From contig NZ_LT669941.1 of the NCBI RefSeq assembly GCF_900128505.1, forward strand, positions 607,526 through 671,525: a DNA stretch of 64,000 nt, read 5' to 3'. This DNA is from Parabacteroides timonensis (lineage in GTDB: Bacteria > Bacteroidota > Bacteroidia > Bacteroidales > Tannerellaceae). Every line of letters begins with the position of its first letter. Position 1 is the stretch's first letter. Positions 62,813-64,000 of this stretch are shown in pieces. Below the pieces are notes generated by a model. It made no database searches and was not told where the DNA came from. It saw only the letters and a program-made list of their open reading frames with translations. A program made the position numbers and the translations under genes.

Positions 62813-62839
62813 ATTAGTTTGTCATAAGCTTTATCTTTG
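62810..62839 (+). promoter_or_regulatory. Promoter of the GNAT gene
   Basis: TTG (62810-62812), 19 bases, then TATCTTTG (62832-62839) fits the Bacteroidetes consensus, 27 bases before the ATG. Confidence 0.6.
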
Positions 62840-62866
62840 TGCCTGCTTAAATAAAAAAAGAATCGC

Positions 62867-63403
62867 ATGGAGATTGTAAGAATAACAACAACGGATGAAT
62901 CGCTGTATAAAGCATTTAGGGAGATATATGATATTAGTTTTCCTGTTTTTGAACAACGGACTGAAGTGCAGCAGAAGGATGCTTTTGCGGATAGCCGCTT
63001 TTATCTGGATTGTTATGTCGGTAAGAATACCGGTTTCTTGCAAGGCTTTATTGCTTACTGGAGATTTGATGGTTATATATATGTGGAGCATTTCGCTATT
63101 CATCCGAATGAGCGTGGTAAAGGTTTGGGTGGATTTATCCTGAAAAATCTGATAGAGCAGGAGGGTGGACGTGTACTATTGGAGATAGACCCTGTGGTTG
63201 ATAGTATATCTGCAGCCCGGTTACGTTTTTATCAGTCGTATGGATTTGTGGAAAATCCGTTCCCGCATATTCATCCGGCTTACAGAAATGAATATCCGGA
63301 TCATTCGTTAGTTGTTTTATCTACGGAAGGTGAGATGACCGCCTCTGAATATAATAAGTTCGCCTCCGATCTGAATATGATAGTAATGAAAAAGGGAATG
63401 TAA
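62867..63403 (+). CDS. GNAT family N-acetyltransferase
   Basis: The 178-residue cytoplasmic enzyme has the GNAT fold. The acetyl-CoA loop is at about 79-90 (HPNERGKGLGGF), preceded by strand VEHFAIH. The later LRFYQSYGFVENPFPH is the typical C-terminal acyltransferase motif. The substrate (small molecule or protein N-terminus/lysine) cannot be told. It is monocistronic with its own promoter and a strong terminator that begins within its last codons. Confidence 0.9.
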   Translation: MEIVRITTTDESLYKAFREIYDISFPVFEQRTEVQQKDAFADSRFYLDCYVGKNTGFLQGFIAYWRFDGYIYVEHFAIHPNERGKGLGGFILKNLIEQEGGRVLLEIDPVVDSISAARLRFYQSYGFVENPFPHIHPAYRNEYPDHSLVVLSTEGEMTASEYNKFASDLNMIVMKKGM

Positions 63404-63425
63404 CGAATACATTCCCTTTTTCATT
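63389..63425. terminator. Bidirectional terminator between GNAT and the histidine kinase
   Basis: AAAAAGGGAATGTA (63389-63402) pairs exactly with 63408-63421 over 14 bp. The A- and T-ends provide a U-tract in both directions for the two convergent genes. Confidence 0.9.
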
Positions 63426-63448
63426 CTCTTTTCTATATTGAATGGTAT

Positions 63449-64000
63449 TTATTCTTTATTCAATGCTTTCAGGGAGAATAAGAAAGTTGAACCTTTACCT
63501 TCTTCCGACTCGAACCATAATTTACCATCATGCAGTTCCACAAAATCTTTACAAAGCATCAATCCCAATCCTGAACCCTTTTCGTTGTTTGTTCCGTAAG
63601 AAGTAAAATGCGTGTTGGCTTTCAGTAATTTCTCCTGGTCTTCTTTCTTAATTCCTTTACCGGAGTCTTTTACGCTGACAATTACATTATTACCTTCAAT
63701 ACTAGTCGAAACTTCAATTGTACCTCCTTCGAAACTAAACTTGATCGCGTTTGAAATAAGGTTTCTGACAACTGTCTTTATCATGTCTATATCGACAGAA
63801 CCAACAAGTTCCTTATCAACATTTATTAATTGCAGGCTAACGCCTTTTTGGGTAGCCATCGGAATGTAAATTTCAGCGGTGCTGGAAACCAAGCTGTTGA
63901 TATCAGCCTCTTGTTTATATATGTTCTGCTTTTTCAGGCGGTTCTTTGCCCATTTCAACAAATTGTCAAGCAGGAGGAAAATTTCTTCTGATGTTTTATT
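63449..64000 (-). CDS. Sensor histidine kinase, C-terminal part (5' end outside window)
   Basis: The minus-strand frame is open from the right edge to a stop at 63449, giving the last 183 residues. It starts inside the dimerisation helix region (EIFLLLDNLLKWAKNR, typical of Bacteroidetes kinases with N-terminal repeats or PAS domains). The HATPase domain follows: N-box VVRNLISNAIKFS, G1 VKDSGKGI and G2 GSGLGLMLCKDFVELHDG. The phospho-acceptor His and the sensor are beyond the window. No receiver or DNA-binding domain follows, so it is not an HTCS. Confidence 0.9.
   Translation of the reverse strand, partial: NKTSEEIFLLLDNLLKWAKNRLKKQNIYKQEADINSLVSSTAEIYIPMATQKGVSLQLINVDKELVGSVDIDMIKTVVRNLISNAIKFSFEGGTIEVSTSIEGNNVIVSVKDSGKGIKKEDQEKLLKANTHFTSYGTNNEKGSGLGLMLCKDFVELHDGKLWFESEEGKGSTFLFSLKALNKE

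Overview
The window looks like a chromosome segment of a gut Bacteroidales, most like Parabacteroides or a close Bacteroides relative. The evidence is a hybrid two-component regulator (HTCS), TonB-dependent outer-membrane receptors, lipoprotein-type efflux subunits, a secreted Msr fusion, DUF6078- and YdeI-type proteins, and many copies of the Bacteroidetes -7 promoter box TAnnTTTG. The species call is inference from gene content.

Layout. 0-6 kb: a TonB-dependent receptor cut by the left edge, divergent from an HTCS regulator. 6-7.4 kb: a Rpn-family (PD-(D/E)XK) gene and a large palindromic intergenic repeat. 7.4-11.5 kb: a redox pair (a fused NapH/NapG-like iron-sulfur membrane protein and an aldo/keto reductase carrying a ferredoxin domain) with a divergent AraC regulator. 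11.5-16.8 kb: a small hypothetical, a metallo-beta-lactamase-fold hydrolase, a ketopantoate-reductase-like enzyme and three regulators. 17-22.7 kb and 25.2-30.9 kb: two closely paralogous RND efflux operons (adaptor, pump, outer-membrane factor), each with a divergent AraC gene. 31-35.8 kb: M20 dipeptidase, DEAD-type helicase, MTA/SAH deaminase and purine nucleoside phosphorylase in one operon. 35.9-40.2 kb: tRNA-Gly, two tRNA-Leu and two tRNA-Ser around an AT-rich stretch with a TlpA lipoprotein, a likely gene remnant and two tandem paralogous HTH proteins. 40.3-43.9 kb: MsrA-MsrB fusion and a complete paralog of the first TonB-dependent receptor. 44-55.9 kb: L-rhamnose locus (GH127 glycosidase, AraC regulator, rhaB, rhaA, rhaT, rhaD, two GH78 rhamnosidases). 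56-63.4 kb: membrane-anchored nuclease, a third and divergent RND system, and a GNAT acetyltransferase. The right edge cuts a sensor histidine kinase.

How the genes work together. The rhamnose block is a coherent pathway: exported rhamnosidases release L-rhamnose, RhaT imports it, and RhaA, RhaB and RhaD convert it to DHAP and lactaldehyde, with the divergent AraC protein as likely activator. The deaminase and phosphorylase form a plausible methylthioadenosine salvage pair. The iron-sulfur protein and reductase could pass quinol electrons to a periplasmic reductase.

The least explained material is intergenic. There are two exact 22-bp-period palindromic arrays built from unrelated sequences (22.9 kb and 62.7 kb), a 42-bp-period array inside the rha operon (50.7-50.96 kb), and several perfect dyads placed on or next to -7 promoter boxes (6.25, 25.17, 37.57, 55.95 and 62.8 kb).
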